Positions 25,885 through 38,394 of a stretch of DNA of 64,000 nucleotides are shown piece after piece. Numbering within the stretch: position 1 is the stretch's first letter; each line of letters begins with the position of its first letter. Both the position numbers and the translations under genes were made by a program. This DNA comes from Takifugu bimaculatus (taxonomy: Eukaryota > Chordata > Actinopteri > Tetraodontiformes > Tetraodontidae), in NCBI GenBank assembly GCA_004026145.2, contig CP034986.1, positions 17,709,304 to 17,773,303 on the forward strand. The letters are read 5' to 3'. Below the pieces are notes generated by a model that did no database searches, had not been told where the DNA came from, and worked only from the letters and a program-made list of their open reading frames with translations.

Positions 25885-26600
25885 TGAGTGTGACAAACAC
25901 GGGAGGAGGGGGGGGGGGGGGGTTGTGGGTGTAGAACATCATGATCACAGACTGATGTGCAGTGATCCTGAACAGTCTTTTAGCACGGGGCACAAATGGA
26001 CACCAGTTTTCCAGGATGGCAATGATTTTGTCCCCCCGCCACTGTCTCCAGAGAGGCTTTACTTTGTCGAATGATTTGAGCTTCCTACCCTTTTTTGTCT
26101 GCTATTAAAGAACGGCCCAGTATTGCTCTACCAGTTTTGTTATCGCTATACACCCAAAGGTACTTGAATGAGTCTACCCTCTTCCTGTCCCTCAATGATG
26201 ACATGATCCTCTTCTTCCAGAACTCCAGCATTAGTGCCATTTTTTGTTGATGTTACACTCTCAGTGAAGCTCTGTAGTGACGCTGAGTGAAGCTCAGTCC
26301 CCTTTCCTCTTAATCGTCACTGCTGATTCATCGGTTGATAAACCAAAACCTCTGCAGATGGCAGCAGATCAGTGGCAGCCTGAGGTGTAGACTAGGAAGA
26401 GGAATGGCACCAGTACAGTCCCTTGAGGTACTTTGTTTTTGTTTGTGATCACCTCAGAAGTGTACTCATCTGTGCTGATGTACTATGGCTAGCCAATGAT
26501 GTAGTCCAAGAACCAGACTGTGGTGTTGGTTAGAGGCCTCTCCAGCAGCTTGTCTATCAGAAGCTCAAGCTGGATGGTTGCACCAGAAATGTCAGAACGG
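25885..26600 (-). mobile_element. Decayed Rex1-like LINE fragment
   Basis: The - strand shows a broken reverse-transcriptase segment. It reads LLERPLTNTTVWFLDYIIG, then VPQGTVLVPFLFLVYTS (RT box with PQG), and further downstream WS...GPFFNSRQK. Stop codons and frame changes occur throughout. A 15-base G run (25908-25922) sits at its 3' side. The clade assignment (Rex1 versus other L2-like) is uncertain. Confidence 0.6.
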
Positions 26601-27280
26601 GGACCAATGAGCATGAGAGATGATGGTGTGATTTGCAGGTGTTATACAACAAGTGTATCTATCAGTAATCTGGTGGTAATAGCAACCAGATTATCTTCTT
26701 AAAATAGTGAAGTTCTAATTGTACTAGTTGGAGGGCATGCTGCATTGTTCACTCAATGCCAGATACTTAACACTGAGAGGTTTATATAAGAGATAATGAA
26801 GCTGGTGTGGAACACCACATACCATTTAATTATGAACAAAAATAAAGAGATGGTTTCAAATGTGCCTCAGCGCAAACAATGGGCCAGATTCACGAAGCGT
26901 TCTTACGAACAAATTTGTTCTTAAATCCCACTTACGAACAGTTGACGAAGATTGTGGCATTCACCAATTTCTTCTTATCCTGGATTTATTCGTAGGTAAG
27001 AACAAATCCTACGAACACTCAGGAGTACTCTTGCGCACATTTCAGTGCCGACATGTTGGCATGGTTGTGTTTTCTTCTCTTGTGCAGTTCAATAAAATTC
27101 AATATTACAATGATAATTCTGTCATATTTATTTATTTATTTGTTTATTTCCTATTTTTGGTGATTTACGGAGAATTTTAAAATTACGTAAATGTGCCAAT
27201 GACTTAACATTAATCAACCAAATTGGAAACCATGCCAAAACTGTCTTTTTATTTGATTTTATCTTGATTTATTTTATTAG

Positions 27281-27528
27281 GGGATCGAGGATATGCCCTG
27301 GTTGTTGACACCACTGACCAACCCTCAGACTCCACAGGAGTTTTATTCAATCAGATGCATGCGCGCAGTCGCTCCACCATTGAACGCACCATCGGCATGT
27401 TAAAGGGGCGCTGGATGTGTTTGGACACAGAGCCACAACCCCGTGAGGATGTGCGTCCTGACGCAATGATGGGGCCAGACTGCAGGCACGCGGTTCACGT
27501 TCGAGCGCGATTAATTGCCCATTTGTGA
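27281..27528 (+). pseudogene. Harbinger (HARBI1-like) transposase fragment
   Basis: After an acceptor-like attttattag the frame reads GDRGYAL, then FNQMHARSRSTIERTIGMLKGRWMCL. This is the C-terminal catalytic block of HARBI1-type transposases around the final acidic residue (in the ERT region). The stop is at 27526-27528 and an AATAAA overlaps it. The N-terminal two thirds are absent. Confidence 0.75.
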
Positions 27529-27582
27529 ATAAAATGCATTATTGTCACAATCCGAGCACAGCTTTTACACGTTTATTTTTTT

Positions 27583-27779
27583 TTACATTCTTCTTTTTTT
27601 TACATTCTCGTTGATTTCTTTAAGCGTGTTGGCTATCGTCATCAGGGTTGAGGCAATTTTATCAAGCGTGTTAGCCATCCTTTCTTGATTGTTCAACACG
27701 GCGTCAGAAATCAGGCGTGGAGAGGCAAGCTTTGGGCATTTCGCTTTGGGCATTTTGCTGCTTTTTGCTCCGTCTACAG
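27583..27779 (-). pseudogene. C-terminus of the Harbinger Myb/SANT-like ORF
   Basis: The - strand frame, ending in a stop at 27583-27585, reads KCPKLASPRLISDAVLNNQ, then LDKIASTLMTIANTLKEI. This is the coiled C-terminal tail usual for the DNA-binding partner protein of Harbinger elements. The frame is broken at 27779 by the hAT insertion; its upstream part resumes beyond 28956. The SANT domain itself is not visible. Confidence 0.6.
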
Positions 27780-28947
27780 CAGGGGTAGGGAACCTTTTTG
27801 ACTCAGAGAGCCATAAAAGCAAAATATTTAGAAATTTGTTTTGGTGAGAGCCATATAATATATTTCAAGACTGAATTTAATTAAATGTGAGCATAACAAG
27901 CCTCTGAATTTATTCTTTTAAATAATGTTGTTATAATACTCACCATTAATGCGACTTCTGGTGCTGCATGGATTTGCTGATGGTTTTGTAGTCTGGTTGG
28001 TACTTGGTGAGGTTAAGCTTCACGCAGGCATTGAGGCTTTCATCCGTTAAACGTGATCGTAGGTTGGACTTGATGTTTTTAAGATGTGAAAATGACTGCT
28101 CACATGAATACGTAGATCCAAACATTGTCAATACAGCAATACTCACACGCCTCAGTGTGTGGTATGTGACTGGAAGCGCGTTCCAAGTTTTGATAATCAG
28201 CTCGTCTTCGGGTTGAAGTTTACTCATTTCTGTCCACATGTGCTTGCTAGCCAACTCTGCTTTCTGTCGTGCAATCCTTTCCAAATCTTCATTCAGTGAC
28301 TTGAACTTAATCACCCACATCTCTGAGGCCTTCAGGTCTGCCACTTCTGCTTCAAAATCTCTGACTGTGACATCAGGAATGTAACTCAGGTCGGCTGTGT
28401 TCAGTGAACACTCGTTTGGATGGGTGATGAACTTAAAAAGACTGGAGCGCTCACGAAATTCTCCAAAGCGCGCTTTGAATGACTGGAGGAGACTGGATGT
28501 CAAGCAAGCTAGCTGGTGGAGATCATCGATGCAATTTTTTTCATTGCAAATTAGGCACACCGCATGACCTGCTCTCTCCACAAAGGCAAATTCTTCAGTC
28601 CATTCGTCCTGAAATGAACGATACTCGTCATCTTTTTTTCTTTTCGTCATCTTCATCGCCGAAGGGTTAGCTTTGAGCTAATGACCGAGCCGACTGATTC
28701 AAAAGGGGGCGTGTACCTGTTTACCTAGCAACGGCCCAGCAACGGCCAACATAGGCTATTATCATCCAATTAAAATAATGGACGATCGCTCCTGCAGTCA
28801 ACTGCAGCTCTGAACAAAACATGAGCAGTGGAAAATCGATTGATGGATTAAAACAAATGATAAGATTAAAAAGCCGAAATCTGCGAGCCAGATGTTATCA
28901 TCAAAAGAGCCACATCTGGCTCGCGAGCCATAGGTTCCCGACCCCTG
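27780..28947 (-). mobile_element. hAT deletion derivative with both ends and target duplication
   Basis: Left end CAGGGGTAGGGAACC starts at 27780 and right end GGTTCCCGACCCCTG stops at 28947. The 8-bp duplication GTCTACAG is exact on both sides (27772-27779 and 28948-28955), as expected for hAT. The 1,168-bp element carries one in-frame ORF. Subterminal 'agagccat' and 'gagccacatctggctcgcgag' motifs are conserved in this group. Confidence 0.92.
27946..28656 (-). pseudogene. Internally deleted hAT transposase ORF (236 codons, open)
   Basis: The N-terminus (MTKRKKDDEYRSFQDEWTEE, AVCLICNEK) is the start of a BED-type zinc finger of GTF2IRD2/ZBED-like hAT transposases with only the first Cys pair kept. 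After residue 44 or so the frame jumps to the C-terminal third: LLQSFKARFGEFRER, MSKLQPEDELI, LSMFGS-like LTMFGSTYSCEQSFSHLKNIK (hAT dimerisation region) and SRLTDESLNACVKLNLTKY. The RNase-H catalytic core is absent, so it cannot transpose by itself. The frame is nevertheless uninterrupted. Confidence 0.8.
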
Positions 28948-29356
28948 GTCTACAGGGTCCTGCTGCAGTTCCTTTATGGGCATTAGTGGGCGGTGACTTA
29001 TGCTAATCGTATGTTAATTAGACTCACCTGGCACGCGCTTTCAACTTACGAACAGATGGCATTCATCAATCTAAGAACACAGCTGCGAACAATTCTGGGG
29101 CTTACGAACGCGTTGATGAATCCGACGTAGGGTTTTCTTAAAAAACTTCTTAAGGACAACTTAAGAAAGAATCTAAGAAGATTCGTAAGAACATATTGGT
29201 GAATCGGGCCCAATGTTTGTAACGGATCCAATGCTGACATTTGGACTGACAATTTTCCTAAAACAATTCTAAAGTTTTTCTGTACGGTAAATGGATTATA
29301 TGCAGTCAAGATACTGAGATGTGTTTGTCTTTAATTTAGATGTTGTGAGTTTTATC

Positions 29357-30070
29357 TATATGGCAAATTGAGGGTGGCCGATATCGAGAAAACCTACCAG
29401 TGGCTGGAAAAGGCCGGACTGAAAGACAGCGCAGAGGCTCTAATCATGGCTGCACAAGAACAGGCCCTCAGCACCAGAGCAATAGAGGCCAGGGTCTACC
29501 ATACCAGACAAGACCCCAGGTGCAGACTGTGTGGAGATGCCCCTGAGACAGTCCAGCACATCACAGCAGGGTGCAAGATGCTGGCAGGCAAGGCACACAT
29601 GGAGCGGCATAACCAGGTGGCTGGCATAGTGTACAGGAACATCTGCACTGAATATGGACTGGAGGTCCCATGGTCCAGGTGGGAGACACCTCCGAAAGTG
29701 GTGGAGAACGAGCAGGCCAAGATCCTGTGGGACTTCCAGATCCAGACTGACAAGATGGTGGTGGTCCAACCAGCCTGACATAGTGGTGGTGGATAAACAC
29801 CGGAAGACAGTGGTGGTGATATATGTAGCAATCCTGAGTGATAGCAACATCAGGAAGAAGGAACACGAGAAGCTGGAGAAGTACCAAGGGCTGAAGGAGG
29901 AGATGGAGAGAATGTGGAGGATGAAGGCAACAGTGGTCCCAGTGGTGATCGGGACACTAGGGGCAGTAACACCCAACCTGAGAAGATGGCTCCAACAGAT
30001 ACCAGGAACCACACCAGAGATCTCTGTCCAGAAGAGCGCAGTCCTAGGAACAGCTAAGATCCTGCGCTGA
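29357..30070 (+). pseudogene. 3' end of a zinc-knuckle/restriction-like-endonuclease LINE
   Basis: The first frame (to 29778) reads VADIEKTYQWLEKAGL, ALSTRAIEARVYHTR, a Cys/His knuckle CRLCGDAPETVQHITAGC, and VVENEQAKILWDFQIQTDK. A +1/-1 shift at about 29770 moves to a second frame: QPDIVVVDK, VAILSDSNIRKKEHEKLEKY, VVPVVIGTLGAVTPNL and SVQKSAVLGTAKILR (stop at 30068-30070). The PD...(D) series after a CCHC knuckle is the plan of R2/NeSL-group LINEs. The second acidic position appears to be Tyr here. 5' truncated and frameshifted. Confidence 0.75.
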
Positions 30071-30129
30071 ACCCTCAGACTCCCAGGCCTCTGGTAGAGG
30101 ACCCGAGTCTGAAGGAGGCACTGCCCAGA

Positions 30130-32269
30130 AGGGGCGAGGAAGAGAATTTTTATAAAAGTCATTTTTTGGTCAATTTTCTTACAAATCTCTATTCAAACTA
30201 GTATGGTGTTTTCGAATCTCAAGCATTTTTGCCACCCACGCTTTACATTAAAGTGTAACTCTGGGGCTGTTTTTTTTTTTACTGAATATCATTTAAATGA
30301 TCAGTGTTTTATATGTCTCTATTACATAAAGGAAACAGCGTTTGTGGTTACACGTATAATCCGGCCTTTGCAATTTTATCACAACATCCTGACTCATAAA
30401 TTCAGTCTTTCTCTTTTGAAGCTGAACAAATGTAACAGCTGCTACTAAAACCACCCCGTGGCTGGCATTAGATTTGTGTTCCGTGCCCTCGTTTTCAGTT
30501 TGCTACGATTTAGCAGCACAAAATGTCCGACTGAGCATCACAGATTGAAGTTTGTGTCTGGAGGATTTTGTAAAAACACAATATAATCTAGGTTGGGTTG
30601 TTCTTTGCTGTGAGCTGAAAAAAAAAACCTGAACCAAAACCAAAACAAAATGCTGTGGCGTGGTCCCACAGAGCATGAGTAACAAAACCCCCTTCAAAGA
30701 AGGGAAAATTGGGTTTTTAAGGTTTATAATTATATGTACTTCAGTTGATTTTCCCAGAGAATATCACATTGGCGTCTCTATTCTGATTCCCTTCTCTGTA
30801 ATATAAGCCTTGAATAGAACGTAATGCATTGTGATGTGTGATTAATGACCACTGCAATGTGTCCATGGCTGTCACTTTTCTAAAAGACTTGACACAGTAA
30901 AAGGTGAGAATTAATGACTGTTTTCACATTTCAAGAATTTATAAAAATGAGCGAAATGCTAAAGTTGGATCACATTATTTCTTAACTCAGGTTAATGAAT
31001 GGAGCACATCGTTAACCTTCACACAGCACCTTCCACAATAAAGTGGATTGATCGATCTATCTGTCTGCCTGCCTGTCTGCCTGCCTGTCTATCAGAGGAT
31101 GTTATAAGGCAAACTCTTCTGGACTTTATGCAATTTGATTTTGTACTGTAGAGGGCAGACATGGATTCATCACTCGGTGCAGATTTTTTCCATATTCATT
31201 CATTTCATTTTTGTCATTTTCTCTTGTCTTTAACTGGGTCCTGTCTTCCCTTCTGTGCTATTTTCTTTGCACCACTTCTTGTGTCTAATTTGGTAGGCTT
31301 CCCTTACACTTATTTTTAGATGTATTGGTTATTGGATTTGATTAGCTGTCTTAACCTGAGACAGATGGACAGACAGGAACATAAATCATTAGTATCACCA
31401 AATTGGCTGTAAAGAAAGGGCAAAAAAGTGGAAATGCTGGAGCATGTTGCAAAATACGTTAAACTCGGAAATATAACCTAATAAAAGAGCGACAAAGGAC
31501 TGAGGATATATCAGCACCGTTATGAGGCTAAAACAGATTCAGGGCTGTGCTCAGGCTGTTGACGCTGCAGAGGTTATTTGCAGTTTAACTTTTCTTTACA
31601 ATCATGCAGTACGCTTATCTTTATGAAAGAAAGAAACACATTCTCTTCCAGGTTTGAATCCACATTTCACTTCAACAGCCTTATCATCTCATCGGTCTAT
31701 CCTTGAAGTGTAATGTTTTTCGGTATCATTGTAAGTAAAATATTGTTTTAAGTACATATTGCTACAAAGGTGTTGCTGCTAATACAAAACAGAATAAACT
31801 GATTTTTCTCTCCCATCCAATATCTGGTCTAGGCGTGGACATGAAATAGTCAAGTTCAAAATGGCCCTACTTCAGGTCTGATTGCAAGAGACCTGTAATC
31901 ACTGTGCAACATATTATTTCGAATGAGCCTGTATGTGGTGATGCAGTATGTTGCACCATGATAAGCTCTTTCAGCTGCCGCTAGTGTCACCTTTTCTGCA
32001 CATGAATGAGTCTTCTGTGACTGATGTGTGTGTGTGTAAACATCAGTCACACCTGTTTGTGTTTCAAAATTTCAGTGCATATGAAGAAGCTTGTCAATGC
32101 TTGAAACATGTCGCCCTGCTGCACCACAGCGGAGCCATGCTGTTACTCCTATATTTTCAAAGGGGGTGGCTTTGTTTTCTTCTTCTGATTTGCTTCCTTT
32201 CCACTCTTCTTTGATCTGTTTGATTGACATCTGAATTCTCTCTGTTTTTGCAAGCAACAAACAAAGCTA
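30130..32269. other. Intergenic DNA with short simple repeat
   Basis: No gene was recognised. A short degenerate (TCTG/CCTG)n tract lies at about 31045-31092 (ctatctgtctgcctgcctg). Confidence 0.5.
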
Positions 32270-32500
32270 CAATCCTCCCCGAACATAGAAGTGGAGGATT
32301 CTCGGTTCAAGGCCCTGGCAGGAACTAAACTTGGGAGGTGTTCTCGTAGCAGGGGGGAAGTACCAGCACACCTTGAGAGCACTGCCGAGCTACCCTTGAG
32401 CAAGGCGCAGATCCCCCAAATGCTCACATAAGGCCCTGCGATAAACTAGTGACTTATTCAGGGGTGGACTCTTAACCCATATGCAGCTCCAGCAAGCATT
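32270..32500. repeat. Fish SINE/LINE-tail type repeat
   Basis: The + strand has a B-box-like ctcggttcaaggccc near 32299-32313. It is followed by 'ccttgagcaaggcgcagatccccc' and 'ccctgcgataaactagtgac...gcagctcc', a decayed version of a very common fish repeat body. The next 100 bases are CAG/AAC-rich. Confidence 0.5.
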
Positions 32501-35134
32501 TAAGAGTGACAGTGAATAGATTACGCCAAATGGGCAGCAGTAGCAACAGCAACCATGTAGCAACAACAGCAACAACATGAACAAGAACAAAAACAGCAAC
32601 AACAATGACTTCTGGAATAATCTAGCACAATGGGATTTAATGGTATAAAATAACAATAACAAGATGGGCCACTTTATATATGCATTATCCCAAGGTGTAC
32701 CTTGTGAGGGTGAAGCATAATCAGAGAGTTCTGCTCGGAGAACAGCTGCCCCTCTCCGGGCTGAATGATGCTGAGCTGAATGCAGATGTCCCGTTTTCCA
32801 CTTATTTGTATTCCCCAGTGGATCAAACCAGAGAAGGCTGGGCCACTGTGTTGTAAAAGTCAAGCCGCTGCGCACTGCTGCCCCTCTCTTTCTTTTGTTT
32901 GATACATGGTTCCTCCTCAGAGTTTATAATAACTGGATATCTGCAGGGAGTGATGGTGGGACTGCAACATCTACCTGAAACTGATTCTACATTGTCTTTT
33001 ATTATGCTCGACCAGTTAAAGAAAAAACAGCCTTTTCCTGAAACAGAATGAGGACACTATTGATAACTGTGCTGTTTTATGAAGAAATTGTGGACTACTC
33101 AGAGTGTCCTTCAGATTTATGCATTTATAAATGCAATTTAATTCAAACTGCAGTGTAGCAATAGCAAATAATCTTCACTTCCTGCACAAGGTTGGAAATA
33201 AAATAAAGCCATCTCCAACCACATTTGTATTTGTACAGATTCCAGAATTTCAGCATATATGCCAGAGTCTGCCAAGAAAGAAATACAACATAGATCACCA
33301 CTGAAGTAACACACTTAAAAGCATATTGAATAAATGTGCTTTAAAGGGCAAAGGATACATTCGTTAAAATAGTAAATTCTTAGGTTTAATAATGTTATGT
33401 AATTTTCAGTTTTTGACTTTACCGCCTGCATTTACACTAATTCTCCTGCTTGGCTCAGGAAGTGCACCAGCGTTTTACCTCCCCACCCGACTGGCCACCT
33501 CAATTGTCAACAAACGATTGTTCCGGCAATTTTCACATTTGGTTGGGAAAATCCAGAGTGGTGCAGAGGGGGGAATGAAATGTGGGGAGCAGAGCAACAA
33601 TGGTGCTATTCAGCCGACATTCAGTGTTCTTTGGCACACAAGGCTCCGGCTTGCCGAAAAATGAATAAGGCGCTGATGGCACTCTAATCCAGCAATAACA
33701 AGACGGATAATAATTAATAATTAATAAGTCTTAATTGTGGCATGGTGCAGAGCCAGTTGTAGTTTGGAAGACTGCAAAGAGAGAGAGAGAACCACAAAAT
33801 CATACTTGATTATTTTGTCTTTTTTTATGGACTAGTGCAGTCCTTGATTTGCTTTCAGATTCTGCACAGCCGCACTTTAATAGATCTCTTGAAGCAGGTC
33901 AGAACCATTTTAAACACCAGGAGCCAAAACTCCACTCAATTCACCCAGTTTATGTCTTCTAACATTATTGTAAATATGCGCCTGCTGCTTTGAACAGAAA
34001 ACTGATTAGAGCACATGATATTAATGACCCAAATTTAGATAACACATTAAACAGTTCAGATATGTAGCCCATACAAGTGGGAAAAGGGTAACTTTATTAT
34101 CAGTACTGTACATTTCAGACTTGATAAATATCATAACCTTTATCTGGTTGTGATTTATCTCACATTATTATGAAGTGATTGGAAATTCAGATAATTAATA
34201 GTATTAAACATGATAAATGCACGCTTATTTCATCAGCTAGTGACAGTCTCAGATGGGCAAAACAACTTTGAGGAAGCACAGATGACATTTAGATTGGAAT
34301 CGATCAGGGCGCCATGACAACGGAAATAAATGGGAAATTCTTATGCATCAATTATTTCCACAACTTTTTTTCATAAATAAATAACTGCTATTACATGTAG
34401 GAGAATCATCATGAATAAACATATATTGATTTCATTTGAAAATTGAAAAATATTAAAAGGATTTTGAGCTTTAGGGGTTCCATTGATGACTGGAACTTAA
34501 CTTTGCTGCCTAAAACTTCAGATAGCTGATGTGAAATGTACCTGTCCAGCTTAACTTCTTCACAAAAGCAATGACAATTTCACCACATCAACATTTATAC
34601 AAATGCAAACCAACTAGTAGATTTACTGCTCTTAGAGTCATTTTATCAAGACTATGAGTGTCAAACATTTAAAGCCAAATTCATGCACTGTTATTTTAAT
34701 CACTGTGAAACACACATCATCACGAACCCTCAGGTCATTAGGGAAAAATGACAAAGCTGATATGACTGATATGAATATGATGATATGAACGTGACATGGG
34801 GCTCAGCTTTTCTCATCTGTCATGGTCACAATATCAGTCAGCAGCCCCCTGGTCTTTTCGAATCACCATAAAACGTACGACAAAACCAGTCATCGAACTG
34901 AATGATCTGGTAAAAATAAAAACACCTCGTGGTAGCCACTCTCAGACTTAAAAGTCCATTTATCGGAATTTGCTATTTCAGTTCCCGAATCATCAAAATA
35001 ACCGAGTGGGAAGTAAAGTAGTTAACCACAAAGATGGAGGAGGAAATGCAGCCTTCTTAAAATTAAATATCAATTACCTGACTTTATGCCTGAGTGCAGG
35101 GGAGTGTGTGTTTGTGCAGGGAGAGAGAAAGAAA

Positions 35135-35135
<1 letters not shown>
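32501..35135. other. Intergenic DNA, no gene recognised
   Basis: CAA/CAG-rich composition just after the repeat (about 32530-32610), then AT-rich sequence. No exon-like or RNA feature was identified. Confidence 0.5.

Positions 35136-35203
<68 letters not shown>
35136..35203. repeat. (CA)n microsatellite
   Basis: About 68 bases of uninterrupted CA, preceded by a GA-rich stretch (gagagagaaagaaag). The long open frames crossing it are low-complexity. Confidence 0.97.
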
Positions 35204-35208
<5 letters not shown>

Positions 35209-38200
35209 TGTGATGGTGAATTGCATCTGATGCGGGGGAGTGTCCACAGAGACAGCCAGCGTCTCTTCGGGGAGAGGCTGGAGACATGCAGTCCCACCCT
35301 GAGTCAAGTGAGGGCGCAGTTGATCTGTGGCTGACGGAACATGTACGGGGGTGTATTTGCTATTCAGCTCTCCAAGGCGATGCAAAGTTTGTTGCTTTGA
35401 AATAGTGGCAGGGTGAACAGCTCTAATACAATCACTTACCTCAGAGGTGCCACCTATATCCATCTATGCAGCGGATTTATGCGGCAGCCATAAAACACCC
35501 CATAGAATCACTGTTGCTGTGGCGATCGGAACCAGGACCCCTTTCTTAAGGTGGATGGATGTTCAAACAAAGAAACAGATTACACAACTTTTAAAGGGCA
35601 GTTCTGTCACAGCTGGTGGAATGAAGGTTATCGGTGCAGAGCTTAGTGATGCTGGAAATGTGTTTTTTTTTAGTTCTATTTCCAGGCCTTTCACTAGTTA
35701 GCACCCAGGGATTATTCAGCAGCTTGATCTATTATTCATGACTCAGCAAAGGTAATAACTGATGCCTCTCTTTTTTCGGCTGTTTGTATTCTCAGAGGTC
35801 TCTGTTATGATTTATGAAGAGTAATGCAGTGTAAAGTGTAAAGGTGGTGTGCTCTGCCTGCTGTGATGAAGTGTGTGTTGCAGCCATTCGGAGTTGACTG
35901 GTTAGCAATCAGTCCAGGCGCACATGCCGCCGCTGCAGTAGTGCTTATTTGTTGTGCAGTGTGCTGTGAAACAAGCTTTTACTCTTTCAGGACTGATGGT
36001 TTGCTCCATCTAAAATGCCCTCCCTGGATTTTTATTTTTTTTGAAGGAATAAACCTGCTTTACATTACATACATTTACATTGTTACAAAATCCTTTCCCA
36101 TATTTATTTTAACTCTGCGTGCATTGATGTAAGACAGACGGAGAAAATAGAAGGAATTTTCTTTTGAATGCTCATGTCAGCGCAAATTAACAATTTTTCC
36201 AACTTAGGGTATGAAGACAGACAGAAAGATTGAGAGGTGGGGGGATCATACACAAGCCTTAGTACACAACTGAAACACTGAGTGGAAAGAAAGAAAATAG
36301 GTCTGCCAAAGCAATTTTCCATTAGGAGCTACTGCTTGTCCATCCTTAGATCACACCAGCTGTATTCACAGCGATCAAGATGTTTGTGCACATACGGGAA
36401 ACAAACAAGACATGGGCTTAAGTTATGTGCAAAGTTACTTTCTTCTAAAACTGGGTATTTGAGACATTACCGTCTAAAACATCGACAGATTTGATTCTGG
36501 CTTCCTGCATGTGTTTCTAAAGGCACTGCAGCCTTCGCAGACTCATAAACATGCCAATTAAGTTGACTGTAGCCTTTAAACTTCTCAAAGCCTGTAATGA
36601 CGCTAACATGCAGAGCGAATGATTTGTTCTGAGCCCAAATTCTTTGGACAAGAAAATAACAGGAAATGCACTGAACCACTCACTACAAACACTTACAGCT
36701 GATTTTTCCTTCAGTTGTTTCTCTTGAGGATACTGAGATTAAGTGTGACAGGGATGTTGAGAAACCCATGAAATCTCCACGCAAGTTTGAGAATTTCTCA
36801 GAATTTGATGAAACGACTGCGGTTGAACTTGGTGATGAAAATAAATATAAAACAGAAGCGGTGGCAGGTGGTTATCTCTCTGGCTAGCATGGATCCGTTA
36901 GGCAGTATGCAGTAGTTTACAATTGAATGATCTGTTTTTACTACTTCGATCCTGTACACAATCCTCTGCTATGCATCTGGGATATATTTTTTATATAAAT
37001 CTGAGAGTTGCGTTTGTATATTAGTGTTATTAGTACTGTATTGTTAGTGATTAGAGATGTTAGTCACTTATATACCATGAACAAAAGGAGATCGTTGTTG
37101 CTTAAAGTCGACCATTAAAAGTTTAATTTTAGTGTGTTGGCCTGGAGTCTAACAACGGTAATCATTTGGTTAATTGATTTCTTAATTTAGCTTGGTTGTA
37201 TATCAGCCTGGTAATGAATTGGCGTCCTTTCCTGGATTTTACCATCCAACCCAAATATCATCAAAGGCAACAACCTCAATAACATAAGCTGAATTAAAGG
37301 TGAGAGTGACTAGAAGGAAGAGAATCTGAAATTGTTTAACAGTTTATACTGCCTGTAGCTCACAGAGCAATAAAACTGGTGATTCAGATGGATGGATGTT
37401 AGATGGAGGGATGGATTTGTTCATAGGTAGAGGGAGGGATGGAAGGCAACTATGATAGTATGGTATCAGTATGTGATTTTCAAAATAAAATCTCCTCTAC
37501 TGTCGATCAGAGTGTGTAGCTGCTTGTTCTTACATAAGCTGCTCTGTAGGCAGAGCACAGAACCAGTGGTGGATGGGGAAAGGCGACGTCCTGTCAGCAG
37601 CTGCGAGCCTTGAGTGATACGCTTAAAGACAGCTATCAGCTGTGGATGCGCAGCGGCACGTGAAACGAGGTAATAACAAGAGAAATAGCAGCCGATTCAG
37701 CATCTTTCTGGATAAAACACTCCTCCGTTGACATTCTCCAATTAAGAGCGGGTAATGTGGAAGGACATCATGTTGTTAGGTTTGTAGAATGTGACGTTGG
37801 CCTGTATCATTCCACCTGCAGCTTTAATCCAGTCAGTAGGAGTAATGAGCCACTTAAACACATGCAGCTACAACGTACAGCAAAGGAGCTTTTTCGACTA
37901 TCTCAGAGGTAAAAGTAAAGAACTGGCCCATTGTGGGCTCTCTCTTTATGACGGAGACAAATTCAGTGAGTTGTTGTCTGCAGCCAGTCAACAGGAGCAT
38001 GTGCTCATCAGCTGCAGACAGTTCAGCCTGTAAGCTAATAAACATGGTAGCGAGCACAGATGGCCTTGAAGACGTGAACACGGAGCAGTAATCATCGTGG
38101 ACAGAATTCCAGGTCAACCACTGCAACTCCTGCTCCACTTACAGACGCTTGCTCTTTCATTGTATGAGCTTGCTCTTTCAAGGTCTTTAACTCGGGAATG

Positions 38201-38394
38201 AAAATAGAAACATTTGAGATCTGACATGTTTTCTGCATTAATTTAAGTAATTTATTTTAACATTAATTTCTGATTAAATTAAAGATATCGGATCCCCACC
38301 GCACATTCATCACTTCGTGCATTCATTGAATGTAATCAAGAAATCTTACAAACATATTTTTAACACTCTGCTTCATGTTGATTGTGAGATTCTT
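35204..38394. other. Intergenic DNA, no gene recognised
   Basis: Only short open frames without family resemblance. A degenerate GGAT/GGAG-rich patch lies at about 37388-37445. Confidence 0.5.

Larger units (their letters stand above)
26881..29211. mobile_element. PIF/Harbinger element, internally deleted and split by a hAT insertion
   Basis: The ends are inverted: left GGGCCAGATTCACG (26881 on) and right, on the complement, GGGCCCGATTCACC (from 29211). Flanking AAT on both sides is a 3-bp duplication typical of Harbinger. Subterminal regions carry several copies of (c)ttacgaac in both orientations, plausible transposase sites. Inside are a + strand transposase fragment and a - strand second ORF (Myb-like partner), the two-gene plan of Harbinger. 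Without the inner hAT the element would be only about 1.15 kb, too short for intact genes. Confidence 0.8.

Noticed and set aside
27583..27822. A 79-codon host gene on the - strand
   Set aside because: Its start lies in the hAT terminal repeat and its body is the tail of the Harbinger second ORF, so it is a junction artefact.
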